The notes under the pieces: generated by a model
What the model was told of the DNA's origin: nothing
Databases searched by the model: none
What the model saw: the letters and a program-made list of their open reading frames with translations, nothing else
Made by a program: the position numbers and the translations under genes
Assembly: GCA_012931725.1 (NCBI GenBank)
Contig: CM022949.1
Location: forward strand, 32,936,258 to 33,000,257
DNA from: Litsea cubeba
Lineage: Eukaryota; Streptophyta; Magnoliopsida; Laurales; Lauraceae
Length of the DNA stretch: 64,000 bases
Direction: 5' to 3'
In this document: piece after piece, positions 33,753 through 47,772 of the stretch
How the letters are laid out: the number at the start of each line of letters is the position of its first letter
Position numbering within the stretch: position 1 is the stretch's first letter

Positions 33753-36700
33753 TGCTTGCTCTATATAATATAATAGGTAATGAATTAAAGAGAAGCACAT
33801 CGTTTTAACTAGGTATTCTATTACAGGCCACCGCACACACATAACAGTTTTATTTTGCTCTGAATTACAATAACATAGACATCCATGGTTTGGACTAATG
33901 GCCCTTCAGCCATATGTGAGTATAAACAAGCTGTTGACCTGATGGACCTCATGTATTATTACTCCCCAAAACTCTTGGCATTTGATGGTGATTGTAACTT
34001 ATGATTGATAGCACCTTCTAAGTATATATAAAAACAAAAGCTTGGATTGAGGTGAACGTCTGATCTGGGTTTCTTTGGTCATAGTCTGTTTTTTTTTTTT
34101 TTTTTTGGTACGTATGGTCTTAGTCTTTTAACACTTGATCCAACTGAGAATGGCATATCTCCAGAAAGACATTCCAGGATAGCCAAGTTTATGAGGTGAT
34201 GGATGGCAAGTAGAATAGCATCTGCTAAAATCAGACTTTTGTATTTTGTTGCAGTCAATGAGGTGGATAATGTCTAGAGACATTAAATTGAATAATATCT
34301 AGAAATTAGCAGTGTAAACATTTCAATTTTCCATCTCATAGGCATCCATTCCATTAGAATTGTAATTTCCCAAGTCAAAGCAGCTTCAGGCTTCAGCCAT
34401 TAATCCGTTAAACCATACCATGTCGGCAATTCATCAGTTGAAGTACGAAATATGTAATATTACATAGTCTATTTAATAATAGCTCTTTACACTAGATTCC
34501 TTATTGAAAAGTTCATTATAGATACTAATTGCAGTCAACTCAACAGTGGTACGATATGTAATCTCATCATGTGATCTTGCAAGACTGAAAAGTTTGAAGT
34601 TTGATTATTTTCTCTATAAAAACAATAAGCTGAAGATAAAAGAGACCAAATGATCTCTTAATGTCAAAGGATGTTTGCATATGCTGTACAGATTTGGATG
34701 CCTTTCTTAAAAGCATTATTATTACCAAGTAACAGAATCTACAATTTCTACAGTAGTGATGAAAACCTTGAGGAAACTGCAGCGTGTTGCATGTATATAT
34801 CATTGTAACGGATAAAATTAGGATGAATCTGCAGGGAAAAAGAGGAACTATATATTGATCATGTTTCCTGGAACTATATACTGATCATTGAGTTGATGAT
34901 TGTAGTAATCCTCAAGTTTGGAACATTATAGAATGGGGTGAATGAACATTATAGAATGGGGTGAATGTCTTGGCGATTTGAACCATTTGATCTGATCACC
35001 AAATTGTAAATAAGGCTACCAAAGGATTGATGTGACCTTCCAGTCCCTGGTAACCTTTGGGCAATTCAGATTATCAAAGTACATATTTAAGGGCCAAATA
35101 TGTTCTTCATAGGGAAGTACTCAGTTTAAACCATGCAAGTCACAATCACATACAAATTTTATAGGGAGATTGTTAAGGAGAACGAGGCAAGGAACACAAT
35201 TATACTATAACAAGCAGTTACAATATTGGTACTTTTTCACTGTGTTGTGGGTTCACACTGATTTTAGAATGATCTGTTGTTTTTTTCCATAATTTGACTG
35301 AATGATTGTGTTGTTTTTTTTCATGTGGGACTTTTTTGTTTTAGCTATAGATATGTAGATCTGCTCTTCATGGACACTAGACCGTCTTTGCTCAAAAATC
35401 CTATGAGGATGTGATCCACATTCCAGTGCATTCAAATGGTAGACCTTCCAGGTCCATGCTCAATAATCACAATGATAAGAGGATCTCAAGTTCTCAAACT
35501 ATCCATTTAGAGGAATTTCTCTGTTGAATGTGAGCTTTCTTAGCCTTGTCTTGAGCATGTGTAACTGCTGGTTATATACAACATCTAATTAATTAGATAT
35601 GCTTGTAACAGACCTATAACACTGCAGTCTCAGATCTTATCAATGTTATACAGGTTTGGAATTTGGATCTAAGGATGCAGTGTCCTGAATCCTGTTCCTG
35701 CCTCTTGACTGAAAAGAGATTCCCAATAAAAATGTACTGCTATTTCCCTTTCTTGCACAGTTACAGGATAATCTAGTGGCCATCTGATAAATTGAGTGTT
35801 TTCCTTGCTGATAGCATCATATGTTTTTAGTTGGAAAAGAAAAGGATTACTTCTTGAGTGGTGGGAGTGATTTCCAAGCTAGAGGAAAATAAAACAGAAT
35901 CAAATGGAGGACACAAAGCTATCCCTCTTCATCCATGTATCTACTGTACGGTGTTCTGTCCATGTGAAGTAATATTTGCACATCCCTCTTTTCATTGAAT
36001 GGAGGAGGGTCATGTCAGATTAGTAGTCATCTATTGAAAGACTTCCATACTAGAGTATGAATTCCACTCATTTTAAGATTTGAGTAGAACTCTTTTAGCC
36101 ATCCCCCAATTGATGGGACAAGGCTCTGTTGATGATCATGATGATGATGAGCCATAGGACAAAAGAGTGAGCATCAAATGGGAAAAAGGGGGATCATCTC
36201 TCTTCACTGAATATTTGAATAAACAGTCCTAAACACCAATCAATTTGGCAAACTAGGCTGAGAATAAAACAACAGGTCTGTCTCATATTCATCAAACCTT
36301 GAAACTGTGTTTTAAAATCAGACATCAGAGAAAAAATCTTCTATTTTGGACCACGCTTTGATTGTGCAAGTTAACCATGACAGGAATATTAGTAGCGAAA
36401 TCATCAAGGATCTCCGAGTACTATATATTTCTTAAATACGAAAAAAAAAAACCTATGTATTTCATCCAGCCAGATTTCAACTAACCACATTCAGGTCTCA
36501 TTAATCTACCTGGTGTCCAAAAAAACCTCTTGCCAATCCACTTACAGATTCAGTAATCTCCCAAAAGGATTTTCTGGCTGCTATTTTTCTTTGTGTTAAT
36601 CCAGACATGAGGATCTTAAAAGACTCATAAAAATTGGCTCTGTAATAGAATTTAGGTAGTGACTTGAGTGTCATCTCAGCACCTTTATCAGGCACTTTTG

Positions 36701-37528
36701 TGTAGACTAAGAACAGTTAGCTCTTTTTCTTAAAAAAAAAAAGGAGAAGAAACGGTAAGTTCTTGATTGATGCCTCTACAGAATTTGTTCCACCCATGTC
36801 TTCTGCTCTACGAATTTAGCATCCAAAATCTTGATTTCAGGGCCCTGATTCGGAAACAAAATCTGGGTCTAAAAAGCCCCTAGCTTATAGTGTTTAAGAT
36901 GAGAAGCAACTTAATTCAAGAGTTCAGTAAGCTTGTGAGTGCTCTCTCTATACTTCTTGAAGGTTTAGGATTTTTGTTTAAGTAATGCCACGTATGCTTC
37001 GGAGTTGATTCCTTTTCAAAACTTGTCCTTGCAGCCTAATTTTCCGGTTGTTGATGTGCAGCCTAATTTGCTTCTTGTCGATGTGGGAAAGTTTGTTTAA
37101 ACAAAAACAGGCAATTACTCTATCGGAAAGTACAGTTGGGTTACAGATTTAGTGCTAGTGCGAGGTCTAGTTTAGCTGTTATGTAGTTTAAATGAAAGTA
37201 TCATAATTCAGTTAGGTGTATGTTCCCTTTTCCCATTTCATGATTCACTTATTTCTATATGTATTTTGAATATTTTCCTTTTTTTTTTTCGTTAATGTGG
37301 CTGTTAATAATAAATATTTGTTTGCGTTAGTCATGCATATGTAATCTTTATGAATGTTGATATATAATGAGCACACTAGTTTCTCTATAGATTATTATGA
37401 ATCTTCAGGAAGTTGGTTCACCACGGATGAGAAATCTCTTATTGCTTTCACCATGGATGGTTCACCAAGATTCTGATATTCTTGTTGTTGTTGTTGTTCT
37501 TCTTCTTCTTTTTGTCAATATCATGTAG

Positions 37529-37632
37529 ATGATAGATTTGAACCTGAATAGAATATTGTCTTCTGTGGTAGCAATTCAGGAAACAGAAAGGTTTTCAGTG
37601 ATGCTTCTCTTGAACTTGGAAGAGAACTAGTG
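37529..37632 (+). pseudogene. LOG-like first-exon fragment in A2
   Basis: Same fragment as in A1, with the VFCGSNSGNRKVFSDASLEL frame, the TAG stop before it, and ELGRELV at the end. It differs from A1 by SDASL instead of SDAAL. Only this exon-sized piece of a LOG-type enzyme is visible, so it should be inactive. Confidence 0.6.
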
Positions 37633-40475
37633 GGTGTTCTTCTTGGTGCAACTTTGTGTCAAGGCTCTTGTGTGCGTGTGAGTGCGTGTTTTTTTTTTTT
37701 TTTGTATTTCTTGTTTTCTTTTGCAGGTGAGAAGGTTGTCTTGTTCTTGGGTATGAAAACAAACTTCTTCATTTTTTCTTCCCTCCTTTTCCTTTGTTAT
37801 TCATGTAGAGATTATTATGGTTTCTTTAAGAAGCAAGCAAACACAACCACTGGTTCTGAAATGACAACAACAATATCCTTTACTGCTACTTTTGTCAGAT
37901 TTGTGATTGTTTGATTTTTCCTCTGTTGCTTAATTTCAATTTCTGCTCAAGGAAATTTGCTTCAAAATTTGCAAACCCCCAACTTCTATTCTTTGAATGC
38001 ATTGAACTCTGCAGTCGGCTGGACTTTTGAGGATTAGTTACTTTCTTTTTTCTTTTTTGTATTTAATTATGTTTCCAATTTCTGCATTAGTTACTTTTTC
38101 TTAGCAGATTAGATGATGTTTTCTGTGATGGGTCTTTAATTGAAGAACTTTTTTCCTTAGAAACCAGGGATTTTTATGCAAATTGTTTTCATTGTAGATA
38201 TATCATAGCACCGCTCTCTTTTTACATGTGTATGGGATGGTATGCAAGTTCTAATCAATATACATTATTCCCTCAACTACTTTGTCATCGAACAGGCGTC
38301 TAAGCACCCATGAACACACACCACATCTATAGCATTACTGTTGAATCTATCCATTAACAAGAATAGATCATATTGAATTAAGTTTAAACATTGAGTGCTT
38401 CTAATCAGTAAATTTCATTCTTTTGCATTGAATTAAGTTTTGTTTGATGCCATATTGAAGTGAACTTTTAGTCACAATAGGAGCCAAGTCTTTTGGGCAA
38501 TCAGATTCTTATCTAGCTGAAGGAGGTAGGAATTTGGATGGATGTGGAGTAATTAATCTGAGTTCAAAACTGAATTTGTATTGGAAACAGAGACTGTAGA
38601 TTATTAGCAAGAAGGTGGATTTTCTTCTTGTTATTTAACCCTGTCCTACTTTTTTCTACCAACTGACTTATTGGGTCAAAATATGAGTTTCAGTTAAAAA
38701 ATGGGGCAGATCATATGGAGCAGATCAATGAAAATCATATGTCTGTGGGTAAGGTATTTGAAATTAGTACAAGTTCCTTGTTAGAGCATTCTTTGCCATT
38801 GAAAGCTGTATTAATTCTAAACTAGGTGACTGCTACTAGTCAATAAACCTACTTCACATGAGAACCTGCCGTATCAACCTATAGTGCTCATTAATCTATT
38901 AAGTGCTATTCAAATTGACCAGCCTAATTAACTCTGTTTACTGGTGGTATTCACAGTGTATTCATCTTTCATAAATCTAATGTGCCGATTTACAAATTAA
39001 CTAAAGCATGATGTGAATTTCCAAGATTTAGCTATGATTGATGGTACCATGCTTTTGTTATGCAATTGGAGTTCTGCATGTGTTTTCTCATTATAGTTGT
39101 CTTATTTCTTTCTTCTGCAAATTACTTGGACTCAAGGCATTTGATATCATGCGAACTTCATGCCAAATCCCCTGGCTTATCTTAGAATGTGAACATCGGG
39201 TTTGGATTGGCAATGCGTATACGATAACTAGTGCAGCTTCCAAAAATTAAGTGTTTGTTCTCCATCTCTTCAACACGCACAAACACATCAGATGAACTTT
39301 TTTCTATATTTTTGATGTTAATATATTGTATAGTATTACCCTTTTTTTGGTATGCGAACACTATTTTTACATTAATGTCATTTTCTTATTCTCTGGCTGA
39401 TCATCTTTCCGCACATTTGTAAGAAAAAGGGTCCAGTGAAATTGTCCTTAAAGCAATGGGGAGAGCTATCAATTAAGTGTGAGATGATTGCTGAGTTGAT
39501 TAAGGTGCCTTTTTCTTTTGTAAAAACATGTGTATATTTGGTAGGTTTCTTGTCTTTATGTTGGGTACTTTTGCATTAGGTTAATGACATCTTCTTAAAA
39601 ATGATTTTCTTCATGTCAAAATGCATTTTAATTTTCAGAGTAGGATTGTTGGTCTCCATCAAAACATATCAATTGGTTCTACTGATGTTTCCGATACATG
39701 GGAGCCTTTGGAAGATGGTCTTCTTATGTAGGGTGTTCTTTCACCTCTTGTTCTTCCATTATTGGTTTACACATCTAGAGTATCTAGATAAATATGCTCC
39801 TTTTCTTTATCTTGCAGTCTAGAAAGTAGAAACTACCCGCCTTGTATCAATGATCACAATAACTTTGTCCAAGGAGGAGTTGGATGGGTCCTCCAAAGGG
39901 TTATGGGGAATTTAGTTTCAATTTACTTCTAATTTGGGGTTTTCAATGGTTACTTTTCCTGCTTCTCTCTTTTTTTTATTTTCTTTTTTGATAATCAAAT
40001 CCGATTGTGTTGTAATGATGCGAAGTCTAATATTTGTGTCATGTTTAATTGACATGAATAGGTGAACCTGAAGAAACAACCTTATCTACTTTGTTGAACA
40101 TGGGCTTCACTGTGATTAATTTTAATTAAAACCTGCATCATTCTCTTTTCTTATTAATGCTTATCTGATTTTTCTTGTTCAAATTATGATAGCACTTAGA
40201 ACAAATTTGAAAATATGTGCTTTATGGTTTCTCAAGTTCTAAGTGGAATGACTAACTTCAGTATCGCTATGGTAGGTTGCATCATTATTTAGTAAGAGTA
40301 ATAAGAAAATTGTAATCACTATCAGTAATCTTTTCTTTTTCCTTTTTAGCACAGTGCAATTGTATTATTTATGATAGGCATCCTTTACTAATGGAGCAAT
40401 CTGTTGATCATAGTGGCCAAGAACATGTCATTTCAATGCCTCTCAAGTTCAAGAAGAGGACACCACCGGCCCACA

Positions 40476-41320
40476 GGTGCAACATTATGGAATGCACAAA
40501 GTGCGGGGACAGGAACTCTTTGCCTTTTTTTTTCTTTAGAAATGAAGTGGATGAATGTTCTTAGAATGTTGTGGGTTGTGACTGTGTTATATATGTATGG
40601 ATTTCCAAATAATGTAAATTATACATTTGAGTTTAATCTAGCATAGTGATTCCAATTTTAAATTCTGTGAACCATTTGATGATGTGTAAGATGAATGTGT
40701 ATAGATGTGAATGCTACAATTTCTAGGTTTCATTTTTTTATGGTGATTTAAAAAAAGGTGCAACATTATGGAATGCACAAAGTGCGGGGACAGGAACTCT
40801 TTGCCCTTTTATTTCTTTTAGAAATGAAGGGGATGAATGTTCTCAGAATGTTGTGGGTTGTGACTGTTATATATGTATGGATTTCCAAATAATGTAAATT
40901 ATACATTTGAGTTTAATCTAGCATATTGATTCCAATTTTAAATTCTGTGAACCATTTGATGGTGTGTAAGATGAATGTGTATAGATGTGAATGCTACAAT
41001 TTCTAGGTTTCAATTTTTTTATGGTGATTTAAAAAAGGTGCAACATTATGGAATGCACAAAGTGCGGGGACAGGAACTCTTTGCCCTTTTATTTCTTTTA
41101 GAAATGAAGGGGATGAATGTTCTCAGAATGTTGTGGGTTGTGACTGTTATATATGTATGGATTTCCAAATAATGTAAATTATACTTTTGAGTTTAATCTA
41201 GCATATTGATTCCGATTTTAAATTCTGTGAACCATTTGATGATGTGTAAGATGAATGTGTATAGATGTGAATGCTACAATTTCTGGGTTTCAGTTTTTTT
41301 AAGGTGATTTAAAAAAAAAA
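40476..41320 (+). repeat. 281-bp tandem repeat, three units (A2)
   Basis: Units start at 40,476, 40,757 and 41,037. Units 2 and 3 are nearly identical, which suggests a recent unit duplication in A2 by unequal exchange or slippage. Confidence 0.85.
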
Positions 41321-41379
41321 TGCATTTAGTGGCAAATAATAAAATTTGCCACGACATTTTTTTAAAAATAATAATAAAA

Positions 41380-42854
41380 CCGGAATGGTTCAAAATTGGA
41401 ACGGTTTTGAAATGGACCCGGAACGGACTGAAAAACTATTTTATTTATTAAAAGAGGATTTTACGGAAAAAGTCTCAAAATTTGGACATTCCTCGAAACG
41501 GTACCCCAAATATTGTGTAGTACAAAAGAGGTCCTCCCGCCAATTTTTTTGATTTTTTTATACTTTTTTTTTCTGAGCGACGATAGCGTCCCCATGGGCG
41601 ACGCTAGTGTCGCTCGTCCGAGCATCTTGTCTTCTTCTTCCTCTCCTCCTCCTATTTCTCCATCTCCCCCACTCCATCTTTAATAGACATTTTAGGTTCA
41701 TCACTACTAATCATTGCACACATATAGTTGTCAATCCAAACAACTAGTATTTGGATTTTTTTTGCATTCACAGTTTATCTTTTTCAGTGTTACGCATGTG
41801 ATCATTGAGTGCCACTCAATTAAACGAATGTTGTAATCAAGATGAATAATAACTCATGGCATTCTTTTGAAGATTCGCCCCAGTTGCATGAACTTCATTG
41901 AGATTAAGGTGAAGGGGGCCTAAATTCCTCCTTATGCCTCACAAAATGATGCAAAATAACAACAAAATAAAACATGATGCAAAGTATGCAATTTCTACTA
42001 CTGCTTGTATGTATGCAATTTCTGATTGGGAGTGTGGATATGTAACTGGATATGCTCGGACTGGGCTGCATCTGATTACAAGCAAATAATCTGAACATTC
42101 AAGAAGGAACCAAGAGAAGATTGAAAATAATATGGCTTTTTGTAAAAAAAAATCCGAATGGGTTTCAAAGTGAATTAAAACTAATGGCTTTCTTTGAAAG
42201 ATTCATCCCAGCATGAACTTTAACTAAGATTAAGGCAAAGGGGGCCTAAAATCCTCTATATGTCTTTTGCAAGCTACCAATGACGCACAACAACACAAAA
42301 ACAAAAAAACAAGATGTAAAGTGGTGTGATGTTGTTTTAGAAATTTTCTTTTATAACTTTTAGACTAGCCAACTCATAGAGAAATAGGAGGAGAGAAAGA
42401 AGAAGAAGATATTAGGAGATGCTCTGACGAGTGACGCTAGTATCTCCCTCGTCAGACACGAGCAACGCATGGGCGACGCTAGCGTCACACTCATCAGACA
42501 CGAGCGACGCTAGCGTCGCTCCTATAAAAGTTGAAAAATAGGCCTAACGGACCTCGTTAGTAATACACAATATTTGGTGACCCTTTCCGAGGAATGTCCA
42601 AATTTCGGCATTTTTCCCGTAAAATCCTCATATTAAAATTTGGAACGGTTTTAGGAATTTTGGAACGGTTTCGAAACTGTTGCAGTTATTAAAATTTAGA
42701 ACGAATTCAAAATTGTTCTGGTTATTAAAGTTTGTAAAGGTTATGGACCATTCCAATTTTTTAGGAACAACCCTTTTTGAAGCGGTTTAAAACTACTCCT
42801 ATTTATGTTAGGAACGGTTTTTAAACCATTCCAATTTCCTGTTTTCGGTGTAGT
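41380..42854. mobile_element. Foldback / long-TIR element (A2)
   Basis: Same element as at 7,244-8,744, with the same arms and loop. The right arm is shorter in the GCGACGC palindrome zone (about 42,430-42,520), as expected for a hairpin-prone sequence that deletes easily. Confidence 0.6.
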
Positions 42855-43115
42855 ATCAAGACAATTTATCACAAAGGAAAACAAATGTTTCTCATCAAAT
42901 CATTTGCCTAAGACCTCTGTAATTACTACTCCCACGACCACCCCACCCCAAAAATAGTTATTTGTGGGCTCATCCAAGCCTAACCCGAAGGAAACCTAGA
43001 CTTCTCGACCAAAACTGGAACATAATTGTAAATTCCTTTCAGTACAATTTGGGCTTATTCTAGTTAGGTTGGGCACTGAAAATCCTGAGGCTCTTTATTT
43101 TTTTTTTAATGTTTT

Positions 43116-43532
43116 ATATGTATAAATTTAACAAAAAACATTCATGTGCATCTATCTCTCACCATATTACGGTGAGGACAACATAGTAGAGCCAACTTTA
43201 TGATTCATTCGAACCATCCACACACATGGTACCCCCTGAATTACACTAGATCCATCGAGTTTTTCATTGATCCGAATGGATTGGACTGTTGGTTCGAGGG
43301 TCTAATTCTTCTTTTAATATATAGTCATTAAACTTGTGGGCAGCGGATGAAGGGGTTAGAGGCATGGGATTGACCCCAAACTTAATATATGGGCCCATCC
43401 AAGATGTCTCTTTCCATGCCCCTAAGTCCTATGTTCAGTGGGCCCTTGGTGTGCCCCATAAAGTTTGTCCCTAACCATATTGGTGAGGGATATATGCACA
43501 TAAATGTCCCTTAAGTTTAACATGTGTACATA
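43116..43532. mobile_element. MITE with about 65-bp terminal inverted repeats (A2)
   Basis: A2 counterpart of the MITE at 9,003-9,421, with the same inverted ends, so the MITE predates the A1/A2 split. Confidence 0.55.
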
Positions 43533-45255
43533 TTTTGGAGTCTCATTGTTTGGAACAGTCTTAAGCCTTCACTAAGAATTTACCTTATAAACAGTTTTTC
43601 TCCCCCAAGTAAAACAGCTATTATTTATGTCTCTCAGATGTTCCTGTTTTTTTTTTTTTTTTTGAAGTGATAAAAGAAGCAAAATAGTACAAAACAAGGC
43701 TACTATCTATAAGCACTATCCTTTGTTCAGAAATGCAGTTCATAAACACAAAGCATAAGTGTGAGTAACATCATTTGTCCTATATATACACTTGGCGAGA
43801 CAGGTATACAACAACATAAGTTTGCAATATTATATTGCTCGACATCATGTGAAGTTTTAGCAAATATAAAAAACGAAAAAAGAAAAGAAAAGTAAACAAA
43901 AAATATATCAAATTTCCAACATTCCATGACCTCTTAAATTCAAATTAAACACTCCTACAAAATACTAAATATTTATGGTATACATTAAGTACGCGGAGGG
44001 GTATGGCTCCAGTGAACTACCTTTTCATCTAATGAGACTTTCACAGCACCACAATTCCGGTCTGTCCTTATTTATGTGAAATGACGAGGGATCAATTCAT
44101 GGTTAACGCTGATGGCAGAGATTTGGGTGAGTGTGGGTGGGTTAGGTGTGTAAATACTTACATTTAAAGAAAAAACTAGTAACAAATTAAGGCTCGTGCT
44201 AAGCCCGGATCACGAAAATAAAATATATTTAATATTAATATTTTCTTTTATATTATTATTATAAAAATAATTTGAAAATAAATAAATATTTATTAAAAAA
44301 AAAAAAACACAAGCTTAGTTTCACAACTAAATTAATTTGTTTATAAAAGTTAGATTGTAACTCTAATGCTATCTAGTTTTGGAATTAGCATAAAAGAATT
44401 ATAAAAAAAATAGAGTAACCATGATGATAATTGAGTATCTTGCTTGAATAAAAAGATCCTAAGCGTGCTTGGATATGTGAGTTTGAGCCTACGATAAAGC
44501 CTATAAATTATAAATAAATAAAAAAACCACTAACTTCTTACGAAAGGCCAGATTTTTCTTGAATTGATTTGGATCCAAAAGAGGAAGAGAGAGAAATTAA
44601 AGGCTAGAGCAATGTCAAGAACACCGAACAAGGAGAAATTTAAAATTTTGTAGGAAAAGATTTAAGCTAGAGTGCCCATTTGAATTAGAATTAGTATTAA
44701 GAAAGAAAGACGTAAGATTTGAATTCGAAAGATTGAGAATTTATGATAAGAATTGAGATAAGATTTAAATTTGAAAAGATAGAACGGAAAAGATTTAGGC
44801 CTGTGTTTAAGAATTAGCTTTTCACAACCAAAAGAAGAATCTTTCTAAATCTTACAAATATCTTCTATTCAACTTACTGGAATAAGGATATATTGTAGAG
44901 TGTTAGTCCTAATAATGGAATAAAGACAGGCCTGTATTTTGGAAATTCAAACCATTCATATGGTGGGAAACGAGGGTGGATGGTCCATGTGTCAATTCTG
45001 CCTCATTAAATGCCTAGTTGTCTGTTTGGACTTTGGGCTCTAAATGTACATTGTTTAGAAGGCCTTAGATTAATGGCTGTGACCCAGATAAATTTGAGAG
45101 TTGCTCCATTACAAATCTGAACCTAGATTATGCTCACCTTGATGCATCTTAAAAAGAATTTCAAGAAACCCATTACTGGAGCAGACCTCTGTGAATTCAT
45201 CCTTCTCTATTGACATGCTCAAATGACTCTGAACTAATCTTAGGAACTTGACCTC

Positions 45256-45279
45256 ATATATATATATATATATATATAG
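45256..45279. repeat. AT microsatellite at the empty site of the A1 solo LTR
   Basis: An uninterrupted AT dinucleotide run. In A1 the same place holds the 571-bp insert flanked by shorter AT runs. Confidence 0.9.
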
Positions 45280-46017
45280 TATAAGATGAACAAGTGAGGT
45301 GTGGCCCTGTGGGCATAAGCATATTTGATTAGAATGGTGCCCCAGCGACTAGGTTTCAAAAGAGGGATGTTTTTTTGGAAAATAACAACAAAAAATCTAA
45401 TTTTACTCTCTTTTGAACCAACTTTGGCTACTGTAGTGTTCAAGAAAGGCATGAGAGTGTTGTTATTAACCTGTAGTTATTGGAGTGTGAATTCTGGGAA
45501 TCATACCACCCTTGCTTAGAGTTTTTACATGTAGTCCATAGTTAGATGACCCAGCTCAATGTTCTAATTGACTCCATGCCTGGAAATTGACCAAGATTGA
45601 AAGGATCCATCCGTACAACAGTTGGCCATTATTCTGTTGAATGTGGATCCTTGCTTCCATTCATCTTTCTGCCTGTTGAACAATTAGGTTTCTTCAACTC
45701 ATAATATTTTTGCAGTAGACCCATCACTTAAATAGTCTGGATGACCGGATATGAGACCAATGCACAAAGTCCAGGCTCAAGAATACTGTGAGTATCCACA
45801 AGTTGAGGATCATATGAGCCCATTTTGAAGTTCAACGGACCTAGGGAAAGAGGGAAAAGCATCACTACATGCACTTGACAACACAAGAAAGATAATAAAA
45901 TGACTAAAAATCTTATTCACATATAATCAGCTGAGTCACACCAAGTAATGAGTAACCACATGGCACCAGCAAGACTATCTGAACCAATTGACCAAGGATT
46001 GAGCATCACATGTTAAA

Positions 46018-46656
46018 AGGGGCATTCTAAATGCACCCACCCTACATGCTATTTAAACCCACTCTATAAGTTAGAATGTACGGCCTCCTAAAAAGTAATG
46101 TATGGATGAGTGATGAGAGTACAGGCGTTTGTAGTTTTAATGTACCGAGGAGGAGGCACGTGCATGTGCGGACTGTTGCTGGGTTGGATCTAACAATACT
46201 GGGCGGCCAATAAATATAGGGCCCATGCACATAGGAAATTGGGAACGGGAGTGACTGTTGACGAGACACGTGTCATCCTTGCCTCGACTGTTTGACTGGA
46301 TGGGTGGGCCATCAAACACTCTATGGAGAAATTCTAAATTTGAACTAGTGAAAATAAATTTTATAGAATTATTTTGGGTATCATTAATTCACGTTCATTA
46401 TGGAGTAAGAATCAGACTCATTTTCAATTGAGAACTTAATTTAGTTTCCACATGAACCTTAAATTTCAAACATAATATTTTATAGATTGAAATCTATGGA
46501 TGATCGGTGAATTAAATACTGGTTTTGCATTCATATTTGTGTCACTCTAAAAGGCTGGGGGGTAAGTATATGTTTTTAACATTTTTTTTCAATGTTCATA
46601 CTTTTTGACGTCAAACACAAGTCTTAGAGCAACTATACGGTTAAAATCCTTAACTT
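46018..46656. other. Unique segment replacing CCMH downstream of A2
   Basis: This 0.64-kb stretch stands where A1 has 5.8 kb with CCMH. It contains two CACGTG/ACACGTGTC G-box-type motifs (about 46,156 and 46,266) but no recognisable gene. It may be leftover flanking DNA or filler from the rearrangement. Confidence 0.5.
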
Positions 46657-47553
46657 TATGGAATATAATCTATTGAAATTGTTAATATTGTAACCGTTTA
46701 GGTGTTTATACAAACAACCGTAAACATACAAATTAATGGACAACAACTGTGAACATACAAATCAAAAGGAAAGAGAAAAGGGAGAAAGAGTTTCATTCAA
46801 TCAAGTCTTAAATATATATGGGTTATAAAATGACAATATATTCTACAAATTGCAAAAAGGGGGACATGAGAACATGTAATCTGAGAAGAAAAAACCCATA
46901 CCTGAGTTGTCAAGATATTCTTGTGCTACTCAGTTGATTAGGCTCTTTGATGACGAGGTCCAGCTCGGCCTGTAAAAGTGAGGGCCTTTGTTCTTGTCCT
47001 AAAATTAGAGAGGTAGAACCCAATTTTAAAAAGCTTGCAACTTTTTAAAAAGGTCGGGCATGGGCTTACCCCCGCACGGCCCTTTGAGGGTTCCAAAGTT
47101 TTGAAATCTTAACCGTAAAGATAGATGGAATCCAATGAAATTACGATATAGCAACAATTCTTCATTTTTGGAACCAAATTCATTCCAATAGGATAGAGCT
47201 GAAAATTTAGACAGCAAGACCCATTTAACTTCACTTTACTATTATAGGTAGGACCCATTTAACTTCACTTTACTGCATGGTAACAAACTTTTGACGAGTG
47301 TAAATATTTAGCGAGTGTGGCAGTTGGCGTCAAATTAAATTTAGAAGGTTACTGTTGAGATTGGAACACTAAACACCTATAAAGGCTTTGTCTGCGCTAT
47401 GAGAAAACTCTCGCTCAAACTTTCTCTCTCTCTCTCTACAATTGATTTCTGCGCCCTTAGAAAAATCTCACTCACTCTCTCTCTCTCTCTCAAATTCTCT
47501 CTGTGCAATTGATTTCGTGAAATTTTTGTTATTACTGCATTGTTCATCTGATT
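46657..47553 (+). pseudogene. Orphan copy of the CDC20 promoter and 5' leader
   Basis: It aligns with 27,820-29,591, the region just upstream of CDC20, minus the solo LTR. It keeps the TATA box (CCTATAAAGG, about 47,376) and the CT-rich leader, but the MSA-like core is CTGTT instead of CCGTT. Similarity ends at 47,553, about 70 bp before the position of the CDC20 start codon. No CDC20 coding exon follows; module-like sequence is joined instead. If transcribed, it would produce no CDC20. Confidence 0.85.
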
Positions 47554-47560
47554 ATATTTA

Positions 47561-47772
47561 GCAAATATAAAACACTCAAAAGAAAAGAAAAGAAAAGAAG
47601 CAAATAAAAAAAAAAAACTAACATTTCACATTTAGCACCCAAAAGTCCAGAAATAATGGAATAAAATACAAATTTTACACCATTTTTTTTTCCAACATTT
47701 CATGTACCTCTTAAATTCAAATTCAACACTCCTGCAAAATACAAAATATTTATGTTATACATTAAGTAGGCT
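47561..47772 (+). repeat. Small extra fragment of the A module (A4)
   Basis: TTTAGCAAATATAAAA ... CTCTTAAATTCAAATT ... TATACATTAAGTA matches A2 at 43,856-43,992, with an extra about 75 bp inside. It starts within ten bases of the end of the orphan CDC20 promoter, so it marks a junction of two duplicated pieces. Confidence 0.7.

Larger units (their letters stand above)
33753..46017 (+). repeat. Segmental duplication copy A2
   Basis: Second direct copy of the module. It shares its left boundary (TGCTTGCTCTATATAA) with A3 at 52,905. It follows A1 through the gypsy empty site at about 45,569 and to 46,017, where A1 continues into the CCMH 3' end and A2 does not. It has three 281-bp tandem units instead of two and lacks about 29 bp found in A1 (about 879-907) and A3. 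It lacks the Helitron-like element, the probable solo LTR and the gypsy element of A1, so it provides empty sites for all three. Confidence 0.92.
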
